Assembly (NCBI GenBank): GCA_963204905.1 | Contig: CAUJJN010000240.1 | Location: 1-32,903, forward strand | DNA: 32,903 nt | Origin: Pseudomonadota bacterium | Lineage (GTDB): Bacteria; Pseudomonadota; Alphaproteobacteria; Rhizobiales; Xanthobacteraceae | Direction: 5' to 3' | Shown here: positions 7,809 to 16,269 of the stretch, one piece after another | Position numbering within the stretch: the stretch's first letter is position 1 | How the letters are laid out: each line of letters opens with the position of its first letter | The notes under the pieces: model-generated | The model's input: the letters and a program-made list of their open reading frames with translations, nothing else | Told to the model about the DNA's origin: nothing | Database searches by the model: none | Made by a program: the position numbers and the translations under genes

Positions 7809-8696
7809 TCACTCCAGATTCTGCACTTGTTCGCGGAACTGTTCGACGACGTTTTTCATCTCAAGCCCGGTATTGGTCAATTCCAGATCGTTGGATTTCG
7901 AACAGCAAGTATTGACCTCACGGTTGAACTCCTGGGCGAGGAAATCAAGCCGGCGTCCGACTGCCCCACCCTTGTCAAGCAATGCGCGCGCCTGAGAGAG
8001 ATGCGAGGCGATGCGATCGAGCTCTTCACGAATATCGGCCTTGGTCGCCATCAACAGGGCTTCCTGATTAAGTCGATCGGAGTCGAAACGATCGGAAGCG
8101 CCGACAAGCACCGCGATCTGTTCGGCAAGCCGTGCGCGTATGGCTTCTGGTTGCCGCCCTGGCGCCTTCTCCGCCTGCCCCGCAAGCTGCTCGATCTGAT
8201 CCAGCCGCTGCTTCAGGATATTGCCCAGCGTCATGCCCTCGCGCTTGCGCATATCGATCAAGCTGCTGAGCGCCTCTTCGAATGATGCAGCGACAGCGGC
8301 GCGCGCGGCCTTCTCTTCAGCCTCATTCGCCTCCGGTTCAGCCACTTCAACGACGCCCTTGATCGACAACAAACCATCGATGCTCGGTGCGACAGCGTCG
8401 ATACGCGCAGCCAGCTGACCGGCGATTTTGACCACCGCCGCCAGAACATCCTCGTTGATGCGGATGCTTGAGGTGGTGCTGGACCGCTTGATATTCAAAT
8501 TGGCATAGACCGTGCCGCGCGACAGCAATTCGGTCGCACGCTTGCGCGCCGCCAGCTCGACATCGTCCCAGCCCGGCGGCAAACGCATCCGGAAATCGAA
8601 ACCCTTGGCGTTGACGGACTTCAATTCCCATTCGAACGTGTAGGGCCCGCTCGTGCCGTGGCTTCGCGCAAAGCCGGTCATGCTCGACAGCGCCAT
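7809..8696 (-). CDS. yicC: YicC/YloC family endoribonuclease
   Basis: A 295-residue YicC-family protein. The N-terminus MALSSMTGFARSHG and the LKSVNAKGFDFRMRLP stretch are the family hallmarks. The C-terminal DUF1732 region contains REELDRIASHLSQ, GRRLDFLAQEFNREVNT and a terminal helix ending EQVQNLE. E. coli YicC and B. subtilis YloC are reported as metal-dependent endoribonucleases involved in RNA turnover. The start at 8696 is chosen because the conserved N-terminus begins there; the frame is open further upstream (another ATG at 8714), but those residues are not conserved in the family. The middle is helical with alternating charge, probably coiled coil. It is placed between mltG and gmk, as usual in Hyphomicrobiales. 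Confidence 0.94.
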   Translation of the reverse strand: MALSSMTGFARSHGTSGPYTFEWELKSVNAKGFDFRMRLPPGWDDVELAARKRATELLSRGTVYANLNIKRSSTTSSIRINEDVLAAVVKIAGQLAARIDAVAPSIDGLLSIKGVVEVAEPEANEAEEKAARAAVAASFEEALSSLIDMRKREGMTLGNILKQRLDQIEQLAGQAEKAPGRQPEAIRARLAEQIAVLVGASDRFDSDRLNQEALLMATKADIREELDRIASHLSQARALLDKGGAVGRRLDFLAQEFNREVNTCCSKSNDLELTNTGLEMKNVVEQFREQVQNLE

Positions 8697-8800
8697 CGCG
8701 TCACTCGCTCCCATCTGAAAGTAGGAAATCCCGGAAAGGATTCGATCCGACGACGTCGAGACGGATCCACCGTTGATCTTTTGCTCCGGCACACCCCCTC

Positions 8801-8836
8801 CCGAAAATCGGATTCTATTTTGGGGATCATGCTCTG
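8801..8836. repeat. Degenerate RIME-like intergenic palindrome
   Basis: In the 276-bp spacer between yicC and mltG, the stretch beginning CCGAAAATCGGATTC and ending GGGGATCATGCTC resembles the palindromic intergenic elements common in Rhizobiales, whose typical form (from memory) runs CCGAAAACCGG, then a TTTTC block, then GATCATGCTC. Several mismatches show decay. The rest of the spacer holds no gene I can support. A related copy lies upstream of mltG at about 10281. Confidence 0.5.
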
Positions 8837-8972
8837 GCGGCCGCCGCACTATAGCGATTTTCCGCCAACTGGATACCGGTCTACGGGAAGAAAAGCGCAC
8901 GCGACACGCCAACGCGCGCAAGCGAGGAACGTCGATCGCGATTGCTGGGTGCAGACCTCACAGCCGGAGACG

Positions 8973-10229
8973 TTACCTCCGTTCGGACCGTGGAGGCCGC
9001 TGAGACGATTTTTGCCCCGCCGATCCTTTTGCTTTCGCCGCAGGATTGTGCGCGGACGGCTGCTCGATTGCGGCCTTGGACTCTTCTGGGGCTTCCGGTG
9101 CCGCCGATCCGGTCGGCGCTTCCTCGGGCGGCTCGACCGTGTCGTTCTGGATCTGCTTTTCCAGATTTCGCAGCTTGACCACGTTCTTCTGATGCTGGTC
9201 GTAAGTTTCAGTGAAGCTGTGTCCGCCGGTGCCATCAGCAACGAAAAACAGATCGCGCGTTCTCGCTGGATTCGCAGTTGCCTCGAGCGAGGCGCGGCCG
9301 GGATTGGCGATCGGCCCCGGCGGCAAGCCGTCAATGACGTAGGTGTTGTAAGGCGACGGTTGCTGGATTTCGCTACGCTTGATCGGACGACCGAGAGTGC
9401 CCTTGCCGCCGACAAGTCCATAGATGATGGTCGGATCAGACTGGAGCTTCATCTTCTTCTGTAGCCGGTTGATGAATACGGCGGCCACCCGGCTGCGTTC
9501 ATCCGACTTGCTTGTTTCCTTCTCAACGATTGAAGCCAGCGTTACGAGCTGCTCGGGGGATTTCAACGGCAAGTCACGATTGCGGCGCTCCCAGATGTCG
9601 GCAAGCACACGACGCTGCGCTTGCTGCATCCGCGCGATTACCTGATCGCGCGGCGCGCCACGCGGAAACTTGTATGTTTCCGGCAATAGCGAGCCTTCAG
9701 CGGGAATGGCATGAATCGTACCGGCGAAAATATCGTTCTCGGTGATCCGCGCGACGATTTGCTCGGAGGTCAATCCTTCCGGAATGGTGACGGAATGCTG
9801 CACCACCTTGCCTTCGACAATGGTGCCGATCACCTCACGCAGACTGGCATTCTTGACGAACAGATATTCACCCGGCTTGAGATCGGAGCGCGCCTTCAAC
9901 GCAAAGACGCTGCCGATGAACGCCCAGCGATTATTGTCGATCACACCTTCGCGTTGCAGAATATCGGCAATGTCTGACATGCCAGAGCGTTGCGGAATAT
10001 TGACGACCTTGTCCTGCTCAAGCGGGCCAGCGGCTTCGATCTTCTGCTTGCCGTAAACGTACAATCCGCCGCCGCCGATCATGATCAGCAGCAGGATCGT
10101 AATGATCGCGTTACCGACCACCACCAACGGATTGCGGGCGCGCTCGGACCTCTTGGGCGGCGGAGGAAGTTGTTCCGGCTCCAGCGCGACACGCGGGCTG
10201 CGCGGCGAAATGGGTGATCTCTCACTCAT
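8973..10229 (-). CDS. mltG: Endolytic murein transglycosylase MltG
   Basis: MltG cleaves nascent glycan strands at the inner membrane and is thought to terminate peptidoglycan polymerisation. The 418-residue protein has a Pro/Arg/Ser-rich cytoplasmic N-terminus, one transmembrane helix at about residues 35-58, a LysM-like region, and the YceG catalytic domain. The signature ASIVEKET holds the presumed catalytic glutamate E236, followed by AAVFINRLQKKMKLQSDPT and the PSPYNTYVIDGLPPGPIANPG block, all diagnostic. The C-terminus adds about 60 low-complexity residues rich in Glu, Ala, Pro and Lys (from about 360), longer than in E. coli YceG (340 residues), which is common in this order. It lies between fabF and yicC, with spacers of about 290 and 276 bp that carry degenerate repeats. 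Confidence 0.96.
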   Translation of the reverse strand: MSERSPISPRSPRVALEPEQLPPPPKRSERARNPLVVVGNAIITILLLIMIGGGGLYVYGKQKIEAAGPLEQDKVVNIPQRSGMSDIADILQREGVIDNNRWAFIGSVFALKARSDLKPGEYLFVKNASLREVIGTIVEGKVVQHSVTIPEGLTSEQIVARITENDIFAGTIHAIPAEGSLLPETYKFPRGAPRDQVIARMQQAQRRVLADIWERRNRDLPLKSPEQLVTLASIVEKETSKSDERSRVAAVFINRLQKKMKLQSDPTIIYGLVGGKGTLGRPIKRSEIQQPSPYNTYVIDGLPPGPIANPGRASLEATANPARTRDLFFVADGTGGHSFTETYDQHQKNVVKLRNLEKQIQNDTVEPPEEAPTGSAAPEAPEESKAAIEQPSAHNPAAKAKGSAGQKSSQRPPRSERR

Positions 10230-10280
10230 GCAGATGATATCCCGTCGGCTTGATCATGACCTCATCCCCATCGCCAGCAT

Positions 10281-10355
10281 TAAAGCATATTGCCGAAAAG
10301 TGCGAAGCGGATTCAGGGTCACGACATGACCGCATCCGGAAAATACGTCGTGATC
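10281..10355. repeat. Degenerate RIME-like intergenic repeats
   Basis: The 289-bp spacer between mltG and fabF carries AAGCATATTGCCGAAAAG followed by TGCGAAGCGGATTCAGG, close to the Rhizobiales element whose usual form (from memory) contains CCGAAAAGTG and GAAGCGG. A second partial match, GCATCCGGAAAATACG then TCGTGATC, follows directly. I read these as two decayed units of the same palindromic family as at 8801. No coding sequence is convincing in this spacer. Confidence 0.5.
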
Positions 10356-10518
10356 CTGCATTGATTCGATCCAAACAACCGCAGTCCTCAACACGCCGCG
10401 ATCGATAGACGGCTCACCTGCGCATTGCAGCAACGCTTGCAAAGTCCAAGCGAGCAAGAGGCACAACAGGAGTCGGGGTTGAATACGGCGAAACGGAGGA
10501 ACGCACCTCCAGCCATGA

Positions 10519-11784
10519 TCAATTCGTCACGCGTCGCATCACGACCGATGCGTTGGTGCCACCAAACCCAAACGAATTCGACAGCGCGACATTGATCTCC
10601 CGCGGGCGCGCCGTTTTGGGAACAAGGTCGATCGGCGTATCGACCGACGGGGAATCGAGGTTGATGGTGGGCGGCGCGATATTGTCGCGGATCGCAAGAA
10701 TGGAGAAGATCGCCTCGATCGCACCCGCGGCGCCAAGCAGATGCCCTGTCGAGGACTTGGTCGACGACATCGAAACCTTGGATGCCGCATTGCCAAGCAA
10801 CCGCTGCGCCGCTCCCAGTTCAATCTCGTCGCCGAGCGGTGTCGAGGTCCCATGCGCATTGATATAGTCGATGTCGGCAGGGGTGATGCCGGCGCGCTTC
10901 AGCGCCGAGCTCATGCAGCGGAAACCGCCATCACCGTCCGGCGCAGGCGCGGTGATGTGATAGGCATCGCCCGACAGGCCGTAGCCGATGACTTCGGCGT
11001 AAATTTTCGCGCCGCGCGCCTTCGCATGCTCGTATTCTTCCAGCACGACAACGCCCGCGCCCTCGCCCATGACAAAGCCGTCACGATCCTTGTCATAGGG
11101 ACGCGAGGCTTTCTCCGGGGTTTCATTGAAGCCGCTGGACAGCGCGCGCAACGCGCAGAAGCCGGCCATCGCGAGGCGGCAGATCGGCGATTCGGTGCCA
11201 CCTGCGACCATCACGTCGGCATCACCGAGCGCGATCAGCCGGCTGGCATCGCCGATGGCGTGCGCGCCGGTCGAGCAAGCTGTCACCACCGAATGGTTCG
11301 GCCCCTTCAGGCCATGTTCGATCGAGACATAACCCGACGCCAGATTGATCAGACGACCAGGAATGAAGAACGGCGATAGCTTACGCGGTCCGCGCTCCTT
11401 GACCAGAATGGCGGCGTCGGCAATGCCGGAGAGACCGCCGATGCCAGAGCCAATCAAGGTCCCGGTGGCGCAGCGATCTTCTTCTGTCGCCGGATGCCAG
11501 TTGGCGTCGTCCAAAGCCTGCCGCGCCGCAGCCATTGCAAAGACGATGAAGTCATCGACCTTGCGCTGATCCTTCGGCTCCATCCACTGATCGGCGTTGA
11601 AGGTGCCGTTGGTGCCGTCACCGCGCGGAATCATGCAGGCGATGTGGCTGGGAAGGTCGGATACCTCAAACGTGTCGATCTTTCGGGCGCCGCTCTCACC
11701 GTTGAGAATGCGCTTCCAGGTCGGTTCGACACCACAGCCAAGCGGCGTAACCATGCCCAGCCCGGTGACGACAACACGTCTCAT
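10519..11784 (-). CDS. fabF: Beta-ketoacyl-ACP synthase II (FabF)
   Basis: FabF condenses malonyl-ACP with a growing acyl-ACP in type II fatty-acid elongation. The 421-residue protein has the thiolase-fold N-terminus RRVVVTGLGMVTPLG, the catalytic Cys in VVTACSTGAHAIG (C170 from this start), and the two active-site histidines in NAHGTSTPLGD and STGHLLGAAGAIE. The C-terminal NSFGFGGTNASVV is also typical. The ATG at 11784 is preferred over a GTG at 11793 because a GGGAG ribosome-binding site stands 7 nt before the ATG. It lies about 100 bp after acpP on the same strand, the usual acpP-fabF pair, and belongs to the fabD-fabG-acpP-fabF cluster. Confidence 0.98.
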   Translation of the reverse strand: MRRVVVTGLGMVTPLGCGVEPTWKRILNGESGARKIDTFEVSDLPSHIACMIPRGDGTNGTFNADQWMEPKDQRKVDDFIVFAMAAARQALDDANWHPATEEDRCATGTLIGSGIGGLSGIADAAILVKERGPRKLSPFFIPGRLINLASGYVSIEHGLKGPNHSVVTACSTGAHAIGDASRLIALGDADVMVAGGTESPICRLAMAGFCALRALSSGFNETPEKASRPYDKDRDGFVMGEGAGVVVLEEYEHAKARGAKIYAEVIGYGLSGDAYHITAPAPDGDGGFRCMSSALKRAGITPADIDYINAHGTSTPLGDEIELGAAQRLLGNAASKVSMSSTKSSTGHLLGAAGAIEAIFSILAIRDNIAPPTINLDSPSVDTPIDLVPKTARPREINVALSNSFGFGGTNASVVMRRVTN

Positions 11785-11883
11785 ATCCAGCACTCCCGTC
11801 GATGGATGCTTGTAACCAACAGCAAGAAGCCGGTGGACCGCGCAATCACGACCCGTCCGGCTTCATCGACACCCGCAGGTATG

Positions 11884-12123
11884 TCAGCTTTTCGCGTTTT
11901 TCTCGAGGAACTTGGTGGCGTCGCCAACGGTGAGGATGGTTTCCGCCGCATCGTCGGGAATTTCGCAACCGAACTCTTCCTCGAACGCCATCACCAGTTC
12001 GACGGTATCAAGGCTGTCGGCGCCGAGGTCGTCGATGAAGCTCGCGTTGTCGACCACCTTCTCGGGCTCAACACCAAGGTGTTCCACCACGATCTTCTTA
12101 ACCCGCTCGCCAATCTCGCTCAT
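11884..12123 (-). CDS. acpP: Acyl carrier protein
   Basis: AcpP carries acyl chains on a 4'-phosphopantetheine arm through fatty-acid and lipid A synthesis. This is a 79-residue, highly acidic protein with the universal attachment motif [18 protein letters not shown], the modified serine being S37. Length and charge are normal for the family. It sits between fabG and fabF, both acting on the acyl-ACP it carries. A 288-bp spacer separates it from fabG, so acpP probably has its own promoter, as expected for such an abundant protein. Confidence 0.98.
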   Translation of the reverse strand: MSEIGERVKKIVVEHLGVEPEKVVDNASFIDDLGADSLDTVELVMAFEEEFGCEIPDDAAETILTVGDATKFLEKNAKS

Positions 12124-12279
12124 CGTTCAACCTCGTGCTTGTTCAATTGGACTCGATCGTCGAGCGATACGAGCCGTCGTGGTGCTAACTAGTTAGATCC
12201 CGTCGTAGCTGCGCTCTATTGCAATCGCTCCGTCGCAACCCACGGAGACCCGGCGAACGACGTCAGGTCCGGCAACGCC

Positions 12280-12306
12280 AATATACATGGTTTCAGAATC
12301 CTGCAA
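12280..12306 (-). promoter_or_regulatory. Candidate acpP promoter
   Basis: Read on the minus strand, TTGCAG and TATATT stand 15 nt apart about 157 bp upstream of the acpP start. They resemble sigma70 -35 and -10 boxes, though the spacing is short. It is the best candidate I see in the spacer; the rest of 12124-12411 shows no gene. No transcript evidence is available. Confidence 0.3.
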
Positions 12307-12411
12307 TGGCTTCTTTGCCTACCTATCGGGGTCCGGTTACCATACTTCCCAAGCCTTGACTATACGGCCTGGGGCGCGGTCCACGGCTGCCCGAATACCC
12401 CGCAAAATATC

Positions 12412-13149
12412 TCAAATCATTGCCATCCCGCCGTTGACATGAATGGTTTGGCCGGTGACGTAAGCGGCCTCGTTTGAACTCAGGTAGACAGCAGCAGCCG
12501 CAATATCCTCTGGCGTGCCCAGTCGGCCGGCGGGAACCTTGGTCAGGATTGTTTCGCGCTGCTTCTCATTTAGGGCATCGGTCATCGGGGTTGCGATGAA
12601 ACCCGGCGCGATGCAGTTCGCGGTGACGTTGCGGCGGGCATATTCCGCGCCAAGAGTCTTGATCATGCCGATCAGGCCGGCTTTTGAAGCGGTATAGTTG
12701 CCCTGTCCCGGATTACCGGTGACGCCAACCACCGACGTGATAGCGATGATGCGGCCGAACCGCTTGCGCATCATCAATTTGGTAGCGGCACGCGTCAGGC
12801 GGAAGGTCGCGGTCAGATTGATCTTGATGACATCGTCCCAGTCTTCGTCGCGCAATTGTACGAACAGATTGTCGCGGGTGATGCCGGCGTTGCAGACCAG
12901 AATATCAATTTGCCCCATCGCCTTTTCGGCGGCGGGAATCAGCGCCTCGACGTCAGCGGTATCGGCCAGATTGCACGGCAGGACGTGACTGCGCTCGCCA
13001 AGCTCGCTAGCGAGTTTTTCAAGCTGCTCACGCCGCGTTCCAGAGACGGCCACCGTAGCCCCCTGCGCGTAAAGCGCCTTGGCAATCGCACCGCCGATGC
13101 CACCACTCGCGCCGGTCACGAGCGCGGTCCTTCCTGTCAGATCGAACAT
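12412..13149 (-). CDS. fabG: 3-oxoacyl-ACP reductase FabG
   Basis: FabG reduces beta-ketoacyl-ACP to beta-hydroxyacyl-ACP with NADPH. This 245-residue classical short-chain dehydrogenase shows the cofactor motif TGASGGIG at residues 12-19, the NAG motif in LVCNAGITRDNLF, and the catalytic Ser-Tyr-Lys set: a serine in ITSVVG, Y152 and K156 in NYTASKAG. The C-terminal GFIATPMTD and GQTIHVNGGMAMI are diagnostic of FabG among SDRs. A good ribosome-binding site (AAGGAG) precedes the ATG by 6 nt. It lies 33 bp after fabD and before acpP, so its role in fatty-acid synthesis is well supported by context as well as sequence. Confidence 0.97.
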   Translation of the reverse strand: MFDLTGRTALVTGASGGIGGAIAKALYAQGATVAVSGTRREQLEKLASELGERSHVLPCNLADTADVEALIPAAEKAMGQIDILVCNAGITRDNLFVQLRDEDWDDVIKINLTATFRLTRAATKLMMRKRFGRIIAITSVVGVTGNPGQGNYTASKAGLIGMIKTLGAEYARRNVTANCIAPGFIATPMTDALNEKQRETILTKVPAGRLGTPEDIAAAAVYLSSNEAAYVTGQTIHVNGGMAMI

Positions 13150-13182
13150 CGAATTCTCCTTCGCGCGGCGTTGCCGCTCAAT

Positions 13183-14142
13183 TCAAGCGGGGCGCGCCGC
13201 AGCCAATGCGTCCTTGGCGGCCGCGACATCGTTGGGGCCGCCAACTGGGACGCCGACGGCGCCATCGGCAATCCGCTTCACCAGTCCACTCAGAACCTTG
13301 CCGGCGCCAATCTCAAGGAAATGCGTCACGCCCTGCCCGGCCATATAGGCGACCGACTCCCGCCAGCGCACTGTACCGGTGACCTGCTCGACCAGCCGCT
13401 TGCGGATTTCCTCCGGATCGGAAATCGGCGCGGCCAGCACGTTCGACACAAGCGGCACCAATGGGCGATTCACCGCCACCTCAGACAGCGCCCTGGCCAT
13501 GACATCGGCCGCAGGCTGCATCAGACGACAATGGAACGGCGCGGACACCGGCAGCAGCGTCGCGCGCTTGGCGCCCCTACCCTTGGCAATCTCGGTCGCC
13601 CGCTCAACGGCCGCCTTGTCTCCGGACACCACCACCTGGCCACCGCCATTGTCGTTGGCCGCCTGACAAACGTCGCCTTGGGCAGCTTCCTCCGCGACGG
13701 CCACGGCGGTTTCGTAATCGAGCCCAAGCAGCGCCGCCATGGCGCCGACACCGACCGGAACCGCCTTTTGCATCGCAAGGCCGCGCGTCCGCAAAAGGCG
13801 TGCGGTATCGCTGATGGAAAAGCTGCCCGCCGCCGCCAATGCCGAATATTCGCCCAGCGAGTGGCCGGCCACGAAAGCCGCATCCTTTGCCACCGAAATC
13901 CCGGCTTCCGTCTCCAGCACCCGCAGTGTCGCCAGTGACACCGCCATCAGCGCCGGCTGGGCGTTTTCCGTCAGTTGCAGGGTCTCGGCGGGGCCTTCCC
14001 AGATGATAGCGCTGAGTTTTTCTCCCAACGCCGCATCGACTTCCTCGAATACAGCCCGGGCGGCAGGAAAGGCGTCGGCTAAAGCCTTGCCCATGCCGAC
14101 CGTCTGAGAACCCTGCCCCGGGAAAGTGAATGCTGCGGTCAT
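13183..14142 (-). CDS. fabD: Malonyl-CoA:ACP transacylase FabD
   Basis: FabD moves malonyl from CoA to ACP to feed fatty-acid elongation. The 319-residue protein starts with FTFPGQGSQTVGMG and has the nucleophile S95 in GHSLGEYSAL, which with a downstream histidine (in the SAPFHCRLM block) forms the acyltransferase dyad. The oxyanion glutamine is in the GQGSQ motif. The ATG at 14142 fits the conserved N-terminus; an in-frame start at 14187 would add 15 residues not expected in the family. It is first in the minus-strand run and its 5' end faces rpsF across a 339-bp divergent spacer. fabG follows after 33 bp, so the two are probably co-transcribed. Confidence 0.97.
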   Translation of the reverse strand: MTAAFTFPGQGSQTVGMGKALADAFPAARAVFEEVDAALGEKLSAIIWEGPAETLQLTENAQPALMAVSLATLRVLETEAGISVAKDAAFVAGHSLGEYSALAAAGSFSISDTARLLRTRGLAMQKAVPVGVGAMAALLGLDYETAVAVAEEAAQGDVCQAANDNGGGQVVVSGDKAAVERATEIAKGRGAKRATLLPVSAPFHCRLMQPAADVMARALSEVAVNRPLVPLVSNVLAAPISDPEEIRKRLVEQVTGTVRWRESVAYMAGQGVTHFLEIGAGKVLSGLVKRIADGAVGVPVGGPNDVAAAKDALAAARPA

Positions 14143-14263
14143 TTGCGCCCCTGGAATCCTGTCAGTCGGGGCGAAAGACACCGCCATCGGGCTTTATGTC
14201 AAGGAGGGCCCTCCGACGATCGGCCGATTGGCCCATAAAACCGCCATTTCTCTCGGCTTTCCC

Positions 14264-14291
14264 TTGCAAAGCCGGCCGAAATCCGTATAAA
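14264..14291 (+). promoter_or_regulatory. Sigma70-type promoter for the rpsF operon
   Basis: TTGCAA at 14264 and TATAAA at 14286 stand 16 nt apart in the 339-bp divergent spacer (14143-14481) between fabD and rpsF. This fits the housekeeping consensus and implies a leader of roughly 180 nt before rpsF. The remainder of the spacer holds a possible leader hairpin (14430-14456) and no gene I can support. Confidence 0.5.
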
Positions 14292-14429
14292 CCGCGCCAT
14301 CCGTGGATCCCGGCCGGGAGCTGAACGGACGATCTCAGCATGTTCACTTTCAGCGATCGTGATGAGATAGGGCCAATCGGTCCGTCGTCCCGTGCTTCCG
14401 CCTTCTGAGCGTTCGAGTCCTTTCCGAAG

Positions 14430-14456
14430 GGTTCGAAGGGCTTGTCGCCGGGAACC
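14430..14456 (+). promoter_or_regulatory. Possible S6:S18-binding leader hairpin
   Basis: In the rpsF leader, GGTTC at 14430-14434 can pair with GAACC at 14452-14456, enclosing GGC/GCC pairing and an unpaired CCG-containing 3' side. rpsF leaders of many bacteria carry a hairpin with a CCG element bound by the S6:S18 complex for autoregulation. The match here is by eye only and weak. Confidence 0.25.
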
Positions 14457-14481
14457 GCGCTAACACTTGGAAAGGACACCC

Positions 14482-14937
14482 ATGCCTCTTTATGAGCATG
14501 TTTTTCTCGCGCGTCAGGACGCGAGCGCCCAGCAGGTCGAGGAACTGACCACGCAAATCACCGGCGTGATCGAGAGCCTTGGCGGCAAGGTCACAAAGAC
14601 CGAGAACTGGGGCGTGCGCTCCCTCACCTACCGCATGAACAAGAATCGTAAGGCGCACTTCGTGCTGCTCAACATCGATGGCCCGGCGGCTGTGGTTGCC
14701 GAGATCGAGCGTCAGGAGCGCATCAATGAAGACGTTATCCGCTACCTGACCGTTCGCGTCGAGGAACTCGAGGAAGGTCCGTCGGCGATGATGCGCAAGG
14801 CCGATCGCGACCGCGACCGCGACGACCGTGGCGGCGGCTTCCGCGGCGACCGCGAAGGTGGTGGCTTCCGTGGCGATCGTGGCCCGCGCCGTCCGCGCGA
14901 GGATTCCGATGCGCCCGCAGCAGCTTCCCAGGAGTAA
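14482..14937 (+). CDS. rpsF: 30S ribosomal protein S6
   Basis: S6 binds S18 in the platform of the 30S subunit. The 151-residue protein has the expected N-terminus [15 protein letters not shown], the [19 protein letters not shown] strand region and the [11 protein letters not shown] end of the fold at about residue 95. A tail of about 50 residues follows that is rich in Arg, Asp and Gly, with GGGFRGDR repeated twice, then an acidic/Ala-rich end. E. coli S6 also has a tail (there poly-Glu), but of different composition. The ATG at 14482 has AAAGGA 7 nt upstream. rpsR follows after 5 bp, with its ribosome-binding site overlapping the end of rpsF. Confidence 0.97.
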   Translation: MPLYEHVFLARQDASAQQVEELTTQITGVIESLGGKVTKTENWGVRSLTYRMNKNRKAHFVLLNIDGPAAVVAEIERQERINEDVIRYLTVRVEELEEGPSAMMRKADRDRDRDDRGGGFRGDREGGGFRGDRGPRRPREDSDAPAAASQE

Positions 14938-14942
14938 GAATC

Positions 14943-15182
14943 ATGGCTGATGCAGGTGCTCGCCGTCCGTTTTTCCGTCGCCGCAAGACCTGCCCTTTCA
15001 CGGGCCCGAATGCGCCGAAGATCGACTACAAGGATTCCAAGCTGCTGATGCGTTACGTTTCCGAGCGCGGCAAGATCGTGCCGAGCCGCATCACGGCGGT
15101 GTCCGCCAAGAAGCAGCGTGAACTGGCCCGCGCGATCAAGCGCGCCCGTTTCCTCGGTCTGCTTCCCTACGTGATCCGCTAA
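14943..15182 (+). CDS. rpsR: 30S ribosomal protein S18
   Basis: S18 pairs with S6 on the 30S platform. The 79-residue basic protein has the typical blocks [38 protein letters not shown] and the C-terminal [20 protein letters not shown]. Length is normal. It starts 5 bp after rpsF, using an AGGAG that overlaps the rpsF stop. A very stable hairpin begins 11 bp after its stop, which may reduce or end transcription before the membrane-protein gene and rplI. Confidence 0.98.
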   Translation: MADAGARRPFFRRRKTCPFTGPNAPKIDYKDSKLLMRYVSERGKIVPSRITAVSAKKQRELARAIKRARFLGLLPYVIR

Positions 15183-15192
15183 ATCGATACCG

Positions 15193-15224
15193 GCCGCGGC
15201 GTTCGCGCCGCGGCCTCTTTCTTG
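15193..15224 (+). terminator. Intrinsic terminator or attenuator after rpsR
   Basis: A perfect 10-bp stem, GGCCGCGGCG paired with CGCCGCGGCC, closes a TTCG tetraloop and is followed by TCTTTCTT. It begins 11 bp after the rpsR stop. The U-tract is interrupted by cytosines, so termination may be partial, letting some transcripts reach DUF2232 and rplI. Confidence 0.75.
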
Positions 15225-15309
15225 AAGTTTTCATAAGGCTTCCGGGACACCGGTTGCCGACAGTTGGGGCCTTATTGCCCCTAACCGCTCGAAGGGGGCG
15301 GGACAGCTC

Positions 15310-16269
15310 ATGATAGTCGGCTTTTTCATCGCCATTGCAGCTGGCTGCGCCTCAGCGCTGATGTTCGCCTCGATCAGTTCAGGCGCGCTGATTTCGCTCT
15401 TGCTGTTCTATCTGGCGCCATTGCCGCTGATGCTGGCCGCGATCGGCTGGGGGCCGGCCGGCGCGGCGATCGGCGGCGTGCTGGCTGGAGGTTCGCTCGG
15501 TCTGATTTTCAGCCTGCCCTATCTGCTTGCTTTCCTGCTTGCAGTGGCGCTGCCGGCGTGGTGGCTCGGTCGCCTCGTTTTGCTTGGACGACCCATCGAT
15601 ACCGAGGCTGGCGGGACCGCAGCTCCCGCCAATGCAGTCGAATGGTATCCGATCGGCCGCCTCCTGCTCTGGATTGCGGGTTTCGCGGCCCTCACGACGG
15701 TATCTGCCCTTCTTACACTCGGCACCGACAGCGAGACTATCGCGGCTGCGCTTCGCAGGGGTCTGGGACGCATCATGCAGATGCCGTCCGCCCCTCCCGA
15801 ATCGTCCCAGATTATCGACGCGCTTGCCGCCATCGCCCCGGCGGCGGCAACCGTCATCGCCATGACCACGCTGACGCTGAACCTCTGGCTCGCCGCCTAT
15901 GTCACGTCGGCGTCGGGACGACTGCAACGCCCCTGGCCGGTGCTGCGGGAGTTCGTCCTGCCACCGATGACCTTGGTGGCGCTGTCCGTCGCGCTAGCGC
16001 TTTGCTTCACCGGCGGGCTGCTGGCGATGCTCGCGCAAATCGCCACCGCGGCACTGCTGATGGCCTACGCGCTGAGCGGATTCGCCGTGCTTCACACGGT
16101 CACTCTCAACATCAGAAGCCGTGGCGTGGTGCTCAGCTTCGCCTACGCCCTGGTGCTGGTATTCGGTTGGCCCGTCATCGCAATGATCGCGCTAGGAATT
16201 ACCGATGCCTTCTTCGGCATTCGCCAGCGCTATCTGCAACGCACCCCGCCACCCATGCCCTTCACCTAA
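15310..16269 (+). CDS. DUF2232 polytopic membrane protein
   Basis: A 319-residue integral membrane protein with about eight hydrophobic segments, among them residues 1-20, 25-50, 55-85, 115-140, 175-200, 215-250 and 275-300, and short polar loops. It matches the DUF2232 family that lies between rpsR and rplI in many Hyphomicrobiales (recognised by position and character, not by a catalytic motif). Remote similarity to small-molecule uptake proteins such as ECF S-components has been suggested for this kind of fold, but nothing here fixes a substrate. The ATG at 15310 opens directly into the first membrane segment. It lies 38 bp before rplI on the same strand and is probably co-transcribed with it. 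Function is unknown. Confidence 0.8.
   Translation: MIVGFFIAIAAGCASALMFASISSGALISLLLFYLAPLPLMLAAIGWGPAGAAIGGVLAGGSLGLIFSLPYLLAFLLAVALPAWWLGRLVLLGRPIDTEAGGTAAPANAVEWYPIGRLLLWIAGFAALTTVSALLTLGTDSETIAAALRRGLGRIMQMPSAPPESSQIIDALAAIAPAAATVIAMTTLTLNLWLAAYVTSASGRLQRPWPVLREFVLPPMTLVALSVALALCFTGGLLAMLAQIATAALLMAYALSGFAVLHTVTLNIRSRGVVLSFAYALVLVFGWPVIAMIALGITDAFFGIRQRYLQRTPPPMPFT

Noticed and set aside
12856..13938. A 360-codon plus-strand frame across fabG and fabD.
   Set aside because: Arg/His/Gln-rich shadow of two well supported genes; it spans their intergenic boundary and matches no family.
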